64,000 nt of DNA from the NCBI GenBank assembly GCA_903813345.2, contig CAIIXF020000001.1:8311098-8375097 (forward strand), in the 5' to 3' direction. Source of the DNA: Owenia fusiformis (Eukaryota; Annelida; Polychaeta; Sabellida; Oweniidae). Below are positions 46,601 through 56,400 of this stretch, one piece after another. Under the pieces are notes generated by a model. That model had not been told where the DNA came from. It was given only the letters and a program-made list of their open reading frames with translations, and did no database searches. A program made the translations under genes and the position numbers. Positions within the stretch are counted from its first letter, which is position 1, and every line of letters begins with the position of its first letter.

Positions 46601-49279
46601 TCGCCCCTTGCTGTATCTGATTACATGTCAATGGGTAGTAGCTCTTCCTCGTCACCACCCAAGCATAGCAACAGCAAGCCTAAATCTCCAGGGCCTGGTT
46701 CTGATGTCTCTGGCTATATGATAATGTCTCCACCTGAACTACCAGAGCCTGGTGATGTCCATGTACCACTTGCTACTAGCAAACTCTCACAGCACACAAG
46801 ACACTCAAAACACAAGCCAAAAACTGATCCTAGGTACCCTAAGAATTCTGGGAGGGATAAACCGGGATTAAAAGTTGAGACAAGTCCTCTGGTACGTGCC
46901 AGTAGTCTCCCAAGCCCCGGTGCTTATGTTAGCTTGGATTATAACACCCCCAAAATAACGACACCCAGAACTGAACAGCATAAAGTGAAGTCCAAATCAG
47001 ATTTGCTAGCAGCAGACAGGAAAAACACAGAGTCCTCTCCTAAATCCCAGCCAACATTGCCCTTGCCTAGCAGGACTCAAAATACTGGAGCTGAGTCTTA
47101 TGTCATTTACTCACCAGGAAGTACTCAACCCAAGTCTACCAGTCCCCACCAAGCCATAGGCAAACCTCCTGGACACGATTATGTCAATATCAGTTTATCA
47201 AAGAAGGCAGAGACAATAGAGAAAAGTGGGAACTCTCAAGTCGACACAAGTGAAGTCCAGAAACGTGTTACAAAGAGGAAACCAGTTCCCAGTGTTCGGA
47301 AAAGTGTAAAGTCAAAAAGTAAGATTGCAGTTGATGACAAGACACAAGCAGAGGATTCCGGTGTTAAAGCAACTGACAATAGCAAAAACACCACTGGGGC
47401 ACCTAGTAGGGCTCTTGATGCTTACGCGGACATGTCACATGTTAATGTAAAGAAAGACTTCATGCAGACAAATGTACCACAATATGAACTTAAGGCTGTA
47501 GAACCCACCAATAGTTTAGAAAAGAAGACATGTAAGGATTCTCATAACTCATCTAAGAAAACAATCGATGATGCTTATTCAGAAATGGGTCCTTTTACCA
47601 AATCACCCAGTAGTGTAATAAAGGACTCGAGTACAGATGCTTATTCTGTGATGGCCCCATTTTCATTACAAACAAAAACTCCCAAAGTTTTGGTCAGTGC
47701 TTCAAAAGACACAAATGTTGATGCTTATTCTGAGATGGCCCCCTTATCACTACAAACCAAAACACCCAATGTGTTTGTAAGTGCTTCAAAAGACACAAAT
47801 GTTGATGCTTATTCAGAAATGGGTCCTTTTACATCACAAACTAAAACAGCCAAATCACCCAGTAGTGTAATAAAGGACTCGAGTACAGATGCTTATTCTG
47901 TGATGGCCCCATTTTCATTACAAACAAAAGCTCCCAAAGTTTTGGTAAGTGCTTCAAAAGACACAAATGTCGATGCTTATTCTGAGATGGCCCCCTTGTC
48001 ACTACAAACCAAAACTCCCAATGTGTCAAGTAGTGTATCAAAGGACACTAGTTTTGATGCCTATTCTGAGATGACCCCTATTTCAGTACAAACTAAAACT
48101 AATATAAAATCTCCCAGTAGTGTAACAAAAGACATATATTATGATGCTTATTCTGAGATGCCCTCTTCAAAAGTATCTACCACAAAGGACAATAGTTCTG
48201 ATGAATATTCTGAGATGGCCCCCATGTCACTACAAACAAAATCTTCGAAAGTGTCAGGTAGTGCCTCGAAGGAATCAAGTTCTGATGCATATTCTGAAAT
48301 GACCCCTGTATCATTACAAGCACAAAGTAATTTAAAGAAGGACTCCAGTAGTGACATATATTCTGAAATGGCTCCCTTAAGTAAGTCCGTCAACAAGGAA
48401 GCTCCTCCGATGAGACAAGACATGAGTCCAGGGTTATCTTCGAAGATACCTCACCAAAGTTCCCAAGAGGATTCATATACCGAAATGGCTCCTATAAACA
48501 AGAAAGGATCTGTGAAAATTGGAAAAACTGATGTTAAAATCTCAATGGTAAAGAAGGGTGCAATGAGCAGTCCTAAAAGTAGTAGTGCTTTACAGAAAGG
48601 AACCCCAAAAGCAACCAGCCTAAGTCCAAGTCCTAAGCCAGATCGTGCTACAAGCCCCCTAACACAAAGGCTTAAAGCAGAAGGAGCAAGTTCCAAGAGC
48701 CCTACTACATCCAAGGCCATTGAACTATCTGCCAAAAAGGCTGGTCTACAGCCCAATTTGCAAATGACCCCACTATCTATAGACTTAGGTACCGATATCG
48801 ATGCTGACTTGTCTCCACGTTCAGATGCCAGTCCCAGACAAGCTACAATAAGTCTACCTCGAGTTAGAAGTGGAGGTTCCTTAGGCGATGCTATCCCTAA
48901 GCGGGGTAGCTCTTCAAGCCTTTCAAGTATTGGATCTGGGGACAGAACCAGGCATTTTTCAGGCGGGGCAATATCTAAACAAAGCAGCCTCTCTAGTACA
49001 AGTGAAGATTCTCCAGGAATCCGAAGCCCAAAGGTCTCCAGTCTTAGTCCTTCTATAATGTTTCAAGCCAAGTCTCCAAGGTCCTCACTTGGGGAGAAGG
49101 AATTGAATTATGCGGCCCTGGACCTATCTGATTCTCTACCCCCCAAGTCACCCCTCTCATTGAAGAGTAGAAACTCATCTAATAACAGTGAAGACAATGA
49201 ACCACTGTCATATGCCAAAATAGACTTTGAAAAGTCTGGTAAGCCAGACACTTCACGATTTGAATTTGAGCTGTTATAA
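28616..49279 (+). CDS. IRS: Insulin receptor substrate (IRS), complete, 12 coding exons
   Basis: Exons: 28616-28705, 30390-30699, 36365-36504, 36886-37028, 38061-38267, 41046-41171, 42848-42976, 43926-43996, 44458-44628, 45041-45088, 45322-45537, 45780-49279. All introns are GT..AG and every phase joins, giving 5151 nt (1716 aa plus TAA). The start is [12 protein letters not shown]. The PH domain (about 22-127, from IRKCGYLKK) and PTB domain (about 138-240, with [32 protein letters not shown]) are followed by a long Ser-rich tail with 25 YxxM motifs that would bind p85 SH2 domains. It also has YVNI (Tyr1018, Grb2-type) and a C-terminal pair LNYAALDL (Tyr1661) and LSYAKIDF (Tyr1695), resembling the SHP2-binding tail of vertebrate IRS. 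It is a docking protein under insulin/IGF receptors. It is clearly longer than vertebrate IRS1 (about 1240 aa). Confidence 0.95.
29394..30160. repeat. About 750-bp imperfect palindrome in IRS intron 1
   Basis: GGAAAGGAGTGGTATCGATA near 29,415 is matched by its exact complement near 30,140. Inner blocks also pair: TTCCGAACCT at 29,633 with AGGTTCGGAA at 29,896, and TGGTTGATTTTAAAAAAGTA with ACTTTTTAAAAATCAACCA either side of about 29,780. The whole element folds on itself. Boundaries are approximate and there is no target duplication. Confidence 0.65.
30390..30699 (+). CDS. IRS: IRS exon 2: PH domain
   Basis: Joined in phase to exon 1 (LKKLK then [12 protein letters not shown]). It carries the remainder of the PH fold: [11 protein letters not shown], then [20 protein letters not shown], where the tryptophan is the conserved C-terminal helix residue. 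The PH domain brings IRS to the membrane and receptor. It ends in phase 1 before GTAAGT. Confidence 0.93.
33777..33921. repeat. Hairpin-forming inverted repeat, about 56-bp arms
   Basis: The left arm 33,777-33,834 (starts CACTGGTGATCC) and the right arm 33,866-33,921 (ends GGATCACCAGTG) pair with only a few mismatches around a 31-base spacer. GAACCGTTTTGGTAAC-type words recur inside. It is probably a MITE of foldback form. Confidence 0.7.
34066..34133. repeat. 68-bp near-perfect palindrome
   Basis: Runs from CACGGAGCGGTAGCC to GGTTACCACTCCGTG and is centred on CATACTATGCATAGTATG with no spacer; only about four positions break symmetry. CCCCAGT/ACTGGGG words further out suggest a somewhat larger inverted-repeat element. 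Confidence 0.75.
35765..36364 (+). repeat. Minisatellite of about 21-bp units ending at the exon 3 splice acceptor
   Basis: About 25 diverged copies of a unit close to CATTCTTACTGTATGTTACAG fill this stretch. The last copy, ending in TTACAG at 36,364, is itself the 3' splice site of IRS exon 3. Each unit has a pyrimidine-rich part and ends in CAG, so it resembles an acceptor. Confidence 0.8.
36365..37028 (+). CDS. IRS: IRS exons 3-4: PTB domain
   Basis: Exon 3 (36365-36504) gives [20 protein letters not shown] and [16 protein letters not shown]. Exon 4 (36886-37028) gives [39 protein letters not shown]. This is the phosphotyrosine-binding fold that recognises NPXpY in insulin/IGF receptors. 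Both 3' splice sites are crowded by repeats: a minisatellite before exon 3 and a pogo-like MITE before exon 4. Confidence 0.93.
36718..36872. mobile_element. pogo-like MITE just before IRS exon 4
   Basis: Ends CAGTAAAACCTGT and the complement of CAGTGAAACCTGT (right end GGTTTCACTG, then TA). Inside are inverted AGTGGAACAC/GTGTTCCACT words. 155 bp, noncoding. It ends 13 bases before exon 4. Confidence 0.7.
37029..38060. other. IRS intron 4
   Basis: No coding segment. Around 37,520-37,820, phrases such as TTCAAAATGGCCACCATTTT occur several times with variations, which suggests a degenerate dispersed repeat. Confidence 0.5.
39419..40478. mobile_element. Tc1/mariner-type non-autonomous element with about 185-bp inverted repeats
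   Basis: Starts CAGGGTGGTCC after TA (39,417-39,418) and ends GGACCACCCTG before TA (40,479-40,480). The inverted repeats stay alignable for about 185 bases each (for example AAAGTTAATGCATTAAACTA near 39,560 and its complement near 40,325). The interior has no transposase. It lies in the IRS intron between exons at 38,061 and 41,046. Confidence 0.85.
41405..42500. repeat. Five tandem units of about 100 bp, interrupted by a MITE
   Basis: Units begin near 41,420, 41,508, 42,219, 42,318 and 42,430. Each has the order AAATCATCACTT, then a TATGCTATTTATGCAT word, then TTCATTCTATATCA, then GGTAAAGGCCGCTT. The TTAA-flanked element at 41,618-42,215 sits exactly between units 2 and 3. Noncoding, in the IRS intron after exon 6. 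Confidence 0.65.
41618..42215. mobile_element. TTAA-flanked (piggyBac-type) MITE with about 210-bp inverted repeats
   Basis: TTAA at 41,614-41,617 and 42,216-42,219 flank ends AGGAACATTCCTGG and CCAGGAATATTCCT. The inverted repeats extend about 210 bases, sharing AGAGTCGATGACATCACTTC and its complement. TTAA duplication is the hallmark of piggyBac transposition. No transposase inside. Confidence 0.8.
43211..43789. mobile_element. TIR element in an IRS intron
   Basis: GGTAATCCACTCTAGTGTCGC near 43,218 is inverted at GCGACACTTGAGTGGATTACC ending near 43,781. The inner GCGACACTAACAGT also pairs with ACAGTTGTGCG-type sequence. The interior is noncoding, with locally higher CpG. No clear target duplication. 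Confidence 0.6.
44345..44468 (+). repeat. 62-bp tandem duplication spanning the acceptor of IRS exon 9
   Basis: 44,345-44,406 and 44,407-44,468 are nearly identical and both start GTGAGGTCCCCTGTTC. Each copy contains TTGCTGTTGCAG and the first 11 bases of the exon. Use of the second acceptor (exon from 44,458) keeps the frame. Use of the first (from 44,396) reads into TGA about 45 bases later. Confidence 0.85.
45780..49279 (+). CDS. IRS: IRS terminal exon (1166 codons)
   Basis: One 3.5-kb exon from the acceptor CATCTCCAG to TAA encodes two thirds of the protein. In order: GYMDMTP; Ser-rich stretches; four RPRxxS repeats and an RSRDSS site (about 46,205-46,385); YIGM, YMSM and YMIM motifs; YVNI; a Lys-rich stretch ([17 protein letters not shown]); YADM; the 12-unit YxxM array (47,567-48,490); and the two C-terminal SHP2-type tyrosines. 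The frame is fully open, which argues for selection on so long a repetitive exon. Confidence 0.93.
47567..48490 (+). repeat. IRS: Coding tandem array of 12 YxxM units in IRS
   Basis: Twelve units of about 19-38 codons, each with a D(A/E/I/S)Y(S/T)(E/V)M core: ten YSEM/YTEM and two YSVM, at Tyr1150 through Tyr1450. Most are followed by (A/G/T)P(F/L/M/I)SLQTK and a SASKDxxx linker. A two-to-three-unit block is repeated with an offset of about 234-252 bp (47,582 onward versus 47,821 onward) at high nucleotide identity, so the array is still expanding. All units are in frame. Confidence 0.9.
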
Positions 49280-51940
49280 TAGTAATTAACACAATATAAT
49301 TGTGATTATTTAATTATAAAATAGTGTGTATGTCTGATTGTGTGTGTGTCTGTATGTATGCTGATGATGTGGTAAGATGCAGTTGTATTGAGAATGCTTT
49401 ATTCAGTTATTCGAGGTTTATGAATGTATAGACTAGATGCTAGACAAAAAGTATATGTACACTATTTTTACATTTTATTGGTAATCTGAGTCTTAAATGC
49501 AATTTGTACTGTAATTCAGTACTTCCCTTATACACAGTGTTCTATTAAAGCTCTGTCAGCTTCACCTATCTCCTGCAAAGAAAGACCCTATTGTAAATGA
49601 TCATCCCTGTGAAATGGACAAAATACACGGGGGATCGTAACTAAATTAAGGCTCAATTAAAAAATTAACAATGTCATCCTTTGATAGTAACTTCATCTTA
49701 TTTATTGCAGGTCAGGTAGACCCGACTGCTTGATACAAAGCACAAAATTTGAGTTTTGCACACTAAAGATGTTGCTTTATTTTCTACGGATCTCAAAATA
49801 TTCATACAAGGCACAGTGTGGGCTTTCTGCATTTAATTTGAAAACTCTCTCATGAAAAAGTAACTCTTGCAGATTTTTTTGGATTTTCTTGCAAAACATG
49901 ATCCCCTCCACATATTTTTCCATTTCACAGGCATCGGGCACTGGTCTTGAAAATGTGAACTGTACTAAACAGCGCTAAATATGTTGACAGGTGGGTTGAT
50001 TTATGGTTGGTGGGTGGGTCAGGCTTTATTATTACAAAATGGTAACCTCAGTATTCTACTTGAACACAATGTAGAAAATTATTGCTGAAATGCACTCTGA
50101 TATAAACAAAGATGTAGGTTAAAATGTGATGTTAATCTACTTTTGGTCAAACAAAGAATAATCTTCAAATTAAAAATGACCAGAAAGGTATATTTAGATA
50201 ATTTTTTAGAGTTGAGTTTAAAAAGCATTACTCTACATCATGTACAATATTCAGTTTCCAAAACTATTTGATTTGACAAATTCTGATCGATCATGGTATA
50301 AATCATATTGTTTTGTTTACCCTACACTCTTGAAGACTGCTTCAGATCCCATCATGTTACAATATGTTATCCTTGCTATCCCACTCACCTTTTAATCCAC
50401 CAGCATCAATAGGGGTAAAATGAAACTGAATTTATTACTAGGTATTTTTGTGAGATACAGAATACGTAAAATATACTAAAATCATTAAATTATTGGGCAA
50501 TGTTAATAAAAGTGGGAAATTTCCCAAAATAGCCAATATATTGTTCCCTCTGAATTTGATCTTTAGACTGACTGGAATTATTTCATCCTTCACTGGAGGC
50601 ACCATTTTATGTTATGTTAACTGGTTAAACATTATATGTTTATGTAGTAAGTAAATACACCAGAAGTGTTCCATCGCAATATCACAAGTCCAATAGCTTA
50701 TACAGTACTGTGATCTGCCCAGCATCAAAGCAAGTGGCCGCTACACCCAGACTCTGTTGAGATTGGAAAAGGTTTACCACCTGAATAGAAAACTCATTTG
50801 TACCATGCGAAAAAAGCATGATTATTAGAATTTTGCAACCACTTGAAAAGATCCTGGAGAGAATACTGCAGTAATATAATGTTTTGTGTTATTATTGCCC
50901 AAGTGGCATTTCTGATATAATAGAATGTTAAATGCAATTATGCATTTTCTATTTGAATGCAATATTTTCTTTGTAATTGATACTTGCCTTTATTATCCCA
51001 TTGAACTTAATGCGTGATGGGATATTATAAAAGAGCATATTGACCATCAATCATTGTCTCAAGATTTATTTTCGATGCTAACCTGAGGTTTATGGGTAAG
51101 GAATAAAACTAACCTTCTTCCTCAGACAATTCAGCACAAGAGGAGGAAAATACCCAGAATTCAAAGATGAACCCATCATCTTTACAAAAGGAAAGGTTCA
51201 TCTTTGAATTCTGGGTTATTCCCCTCTTATTCAGCACACAAGTTAGAATTACTGTATACATATGAGACCTCTGCTCGAAACAAAAATGGCGAACATATTC
51301 TACACACTATTTTGCCTGGACTTTAAGTGCAACTGAAAGTGTTTAAATTATTTTCATATTAAAGAAGAAATATTTCTCTGATTACCATGGGATAAAATCT
51401 CATTTGATTTATTCACTTATGAACCACCAAAACTAAATATCTGACTTGAGCAATGTTCATTCCTTTGTGATTTGTCAAAAACTAATCGTAATGCTGGGAT
51501 TAGTTCGATGGGATTTGCTGCTTGGAGTTGCCATTGTCTAGTTTGAATCATGAAACTCTGATAACAGTAGTAGACTTCAAAATATCACTGTAGTTAACAA
51601 ATTAAATAGTGACACCATTAAGAAACTACTTTTCCAAATTAATGTTTTCTTTGTAATGTCAATCAAAATTTAACCAATACAAAGATTATTTATAACAAAA
51701 AATGATATATTGTTGTTGGAACAAACATTTTTGATTTGTCAACAGTGGTATTTTGGGAATTATGACTACTATAGGAGTTTGTTAAATTAAGTATGATCCA
51801 TGTTATAATATATAGTCTATAATATAGATTTATCATGAAATAAATGGATTGTAATATTTGGATGTATGCATTTGTGATTTTAGTTAAAGTTTATCTGCAT
51901 TTCATTTGATGTGGAGAAAATAAAACTTTATAACTTCAAT
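49280..51940 (+). other. Probable IRS 3' UTR and downstream flank
   Basis: No exon on either strand. AATAAA signals occur at 50,505-50,510, 51,839-51,844 and 51,919-51,924; which one is used cannot be told. A GT-rich stretch follows the stop codon (about 49,325-49,365). The 90-bp hairpin MITE at 51,139 would lie in the transcript if a distal signal is used. Confidence 0.45.
51139..51228. mobile_element. 90-bp GAGG-type hairpin MITE
   Basis: Arms AGAGGAGGAAAATACCCAGA and its near-complement pair over about 35 bases, leaving a loop of about 20. A 10-bp direct repeat ATTCAGCACA flanks it at 51,129-51,138 and 51,229-51,238. The arms end in TTCAAAGATGA, the same end type as the units at 23,798 and 25,302. 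Confidence 0.8.
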
Positions 51941-52129
51941 ATTTTTGTTATTGTTTGATTTTAGGGAGCAAAGAAAAACACTAAATATTACTGCTATAAA
52001 GAGTTTCTTACAAAACAAAGATAGTAACAATGAGAGGAAAATGTTATTTTTCAATTAATAATCAAGTAATACGCATTAGCACTTTCATTGATAATAACAG
52101 ATATATTTTTTATTACATTATATTTGGTA

Positions 52130-52430
52130 AGATGGTTGTGTTGTTTGGGTACATGTTTATGTTGTTTGGGTAGGTTGCTGGGTTTCTTTGATTAGATACC
52201 CTTCGTTTAGGTAGATGATTGTATTGCTTGGGTTGATAGTTGTGTTATTTAGGCAGACGATTGTGTTGTGTAGGAAGATGGCTGGATTGTTTGGGTAGAT
52301 AATTGTGTTGTTTGGGTTGATTTGGTGTTGTTTGGTTAGATGACTGGGTTGTTTGGGCTTTCCTTGGTCTGTGTTCTTTGATTAGATGTCATTGTTGTTT
52401 GTGTATATGATTGTGTTGTTTGGGTAGAGT
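52130..52430 (+). repeat. Degenerate GT-rich minisatellite
   Basis: About ten diverged units of roughly 25-30 bp around GATTGTGTTGTTTGGGTAGA. Intergenic between the convergent IRS and EXOSC6 genes. Confidence 0.65.
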
Positions 52431-53366
52431 ATGTGTACATGTAAAAAATATATTTACTTCCATGACTTGGCAAAAAGGAACAGCTCTTTTGAAGAATGTG
52501 CTTAGGAAGGGTCCTAGACCATATTTTTGGAGTCAGATTGATAATTTTAATATCCTGGGAACCTCACAAAAACATATTGCTGTGATAATTGAAGGTTGAT
52601 TGATCTTGGGTTCATTTTATTATTATGTCACCACCAAAAAGTGACATATTGTTATGGGCTACATTTTTTTGTGACAGCGGTGGGTAGCGGTTGGCGTCTG
52701 TAACAAATTCTTAAAACTTCCAACAACTTAACAAATACTGTTTAGACCGACTTGTTTTTTCAAAATCATCCATCATCCAAGTTTTCAGAAGTTCATATCC
52801 GACTTTATATTTAAGATTTGACCTTCAGTGACCTTTTCAAGATGTAACTGTTTCATCCTCCTTCCACTGGAAAATCATTTTTCAAGATTTTTGAGAATAT
52901 TTTTCAAAACATTCTGAAATTCAACTGCCCTCTTTTTATTATGGAAAATGTTAAAATGATGAGCACAAGTGGGCAATATTTGAATTAAAAACAAAAAAAA
53001 TTTTCTTTTCAGAGCTGTTACTATCAACTGATTCCTTTATAAACGTGGCAATGAGAGCATTTGTATTTATGGCCCTTAAAAGTTTCATAATACCAAATAA
53101 TTACAGAATGAATAACTCAAATTAAATTCCTGCCATTGTATGTTTTTAATCTGTCATCCATTTCATTCCCCAATGCAAAATCATATTCCATTTGGTAGGC
53201 CTATTTTTTAAAACCCCAGTGCAATCACAATCAAATTAGTCATCATTGCTTTACTCTGTTGCTGACATTGGAAGGAACTGCTTCATAAAAAGGATACCAT
53301 TTAAAACCATATGGTATTAAATAATGTGAATGAACTCAAAAACATCTAATTAGAAAACATAGCATT

Positions 53367-53372
53367 TTTATT
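53367..53372 (-). terminator. Candidate EXOSC6 polyadenylation signal
   Basis: AATAAA on the minus strand about 130 bases after the EXOSC6 stop codon, a normal 3' UTR length for such a gene. Confidence 0.45.
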
Positions 53373-53499
53373 ATTAAACCTGTTTAACTGTACATTTAAC
53401 CAAAATTCACAACAACATGGATTGTCCAGTCTGGTGTCTGGTGACTAAGTAGTATGTAGCCTACTATGGCATGTGTTTATCATATGTGGGCTTGGTGTA

Positions 53500-56400
53500 T
53501 CATCTTTTTAATTTGGCTTCTACTGCCTTATTTAGGCACTGTTTAATAACAGGGTGCAGTTTTCTAGCAGTGTCCAGACATTGCTTAAGTGCTTGTTTTG
53601 CGCCATCTATTGAGAGTTCACCTTTCTGTATAATGGATGAGACTTGGTTGATAGAGGGCATAAGAGCAACTGTCATCATCGCTTGAGATGTTTCATTGGA
53701 CTTCTCGTCTGACTGCAAATAACAAATAAAAACAGAATTATCAATACTGGATATCATCATCGCTTGCCAAGCATTCAAAGGAAATGTCAATCAAACATTA
53801 TATGCATGCTCAGAAGAATCACAGATTTCACCATTTTCAGAAATATAGTCTGTATTTTCTGAGTTTGTCAAAATTCTGCTGTGTGATTTCTTAAGGTCAG
53901 TTATCATGTTATGCTTGGCTGTATTACTCTTTGTCAGCAATCACATCAACTTTACATTTTCACAGAGGCGAAAGCAGACAGGTGAGAAAAATGACAAAAT
54001 AGGGCATTCTTGGTTAATTACAAGACAGCCATTTTGAATTCTAAGGGCAAATAATACGTATCACTCCATTGGCTGATTGGTATAATGTTAGAATACTTAC
54101 CTGTGACAGAGATCTGTGGGATTCTTCATCTGTAGTGGGGTCAATCAAAGACCTCTCCCCAATCTGCCTCTATAAGTAACAAGTACCAGGTCATTCAATA
54201 AGTTCACAGAAAAATTCTCTCATTTCACCATCCCAAAAATATCTAAAATTTGAAACAACAGCATTTTTCCATGAACTTATTGAACGACCTGGTAAATACA
54301 ACTACTCACACATTTCATTCATTGGATGATTTCCTTAGGTTAATTTAATAATAATTCTCTAAATGGAAATACATTTCAGAACACTTCCTATTAAACCTTT
54401 CTGCTGACCTTTCATAAAAATAAATGATTAATAGTGAAAATCAGTACATTCAGTCCAAGGTAAATACTAAACATCTTAAAATACTGAGAATTACTGCTTT
54501 TAAGTGCAAGCTACCAATCTCAAACAGCAGTGTACAGTGTTGCTTATCAAGCAGGCTGTACTCTGTTTTAAGAGTACTACATGAGCATCATTTCCAAAAC
54601 AGTATTGTAACCCTGCCAGAACAGCTACACAGTACTGTTTTGATCAATACCAAGTACTGTGAGGGGGAATTCAATAATGATGCTGAATAAGGGTGTATTT
54701 ATAAAACTAACCAGTGAGCAGCCTATTACAACATCATACATCTCCATTCCAGCATCAGCTACAGCCACTGAGCCACATGTGATTGCAGCAGCCAGAGCTG
54801 AAAGTACATTACATGTTAAAAAGTGAAGGTTAATTAAGGAAGGACAATATGAAACTATTCAGCTATTAGTTGCATACAACTACTTACCAATAAATCTTTT
54901 TATTATCAACAAATACAAAGATAATCAGTTCAATAGTCTTTGAGTAACACTACAGATAAAGATAATCAGTTCAATAGTCTCTGAGTTACACTACAGATAA
55001 AGATAATCAGTTCAATAATAGTCTTAGGGTAACACTACAGATAAAGATAATCAGTTCAATAATAGTCTTTGAGTAACACTACAGATAAAGATAATCAGTT
55101 CAATAGTCTCTGAGTTACACTACAGATAAAGATAATCATTTCAATAGTCTTTGAGTAACACTACATATAAAGATAATCAGTTCAATAATAGTCTTTGAGT
55201 AACACTACAGATAAAGATAATCAGTTCAATAGTCTCTGAGTTACACTACAGATAAAGATAATCATTTCAATAGTCTTTGAGTAACACTACAGATAAAGAT
55301 AATCAGTTCAATAGTCTTTGAGTAACACTACAGATAAAGATAATCAGTTCAATAGTCTTTGAGTTAAACTATAGATAAAGATAATCAGTTCAATAGTCTT
55401 TGAGTAACACTACAGATTAAGATAATCAGTTCAATAGTCTCTGAGTAACACTACAGATAAAGATAATCAGTTCAATTGTCTTTGAGTAACACTACAGATA
55501 AAGATAATCAGTTCAATAGTCTTTGAGTAACACTACAGATAACGATAATCAGTTCAATAGTCTCTGAGTTACACTACAGATAAAGATAATCATTTCAATA
55601 GTCTTTGAGTAACACTACAGATAAAGATAATCAGTTCAATAGTCTTTGAGTAACACTACAGATAAAGATAATCAGTTCAATAGTCTTTGAGTTACACTAA
55701 AGATAATCAGTTCAATAGTCTTTGAGTTACACTACAGATGGATGGACAGATGAATGAAGGGCTTTGCTATATTATCCCATTCAAACTTCATTCATTGTTT
55801 TTCATAAAACATTGCTTTGTTGTGATAAAGGTTTTAACTGCCTCCCCTATAATGAAGTTGATCTTTGAGTTAGTCAATTGTACTCACCACTCCCTCCATC
55901 TTGTAAGACTGTAATAAAGATTTCTAGTCTGGCCTTTGGGAACTTATCCTAGAAAATACAACGTTCACTTGTACAGTTATGAATTTAGATTTGTTAGCTT
56001 ATAGGCAGATCAAAGATGAATTTGTGGAGACAATTGTTGTACTGTTGCATTAGTCAGTATTATTAGAAAATATACAATGTATACTTAGAGAAAGACTGGG
56101 AAATGTAGCATACTACATAATGGTAAATTGCTTTAATTTGATGATACCATGTGGCAAAGGGAAAACTACTTTTAGTGTTTAATTAAAGAAACATATACCT
56201 AATTCAAAAATCAGCAATCAATGGATAACATCACAAGGCAATACAAAAAAATTAATTTTCTGATGGTACAGTATACATCTTACCAGTCTAATTGCAGGCT
56301 TTAGGGCTTCTAAGATAGTCATTGATAATTCCTTCTCCCGATCATCCTCTATGTGTTTCTGTCGAGTCTTGCAAGAAAATGTGGCAAACTTAAAGACACA

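Noticed and set aside
48451-48756. Open frames on the minus strand opposite the IRS terminal exon
   Set aside because: Shadows of a long, repetitive coding exon; no family resemblance or splice context.
53500-53790. Methionine start at 53,790 for a small separate protein
   Set aside because: The coding part begins after the acceptor at 53,713 and continues EXOSC6 in phase; upstream residues are intron.
54914-55739. CRISPR-like appearance of regular repeats
   Set aside because: Units are contiguous, without unique spacers, in an animal intron; this is a minisatellite.
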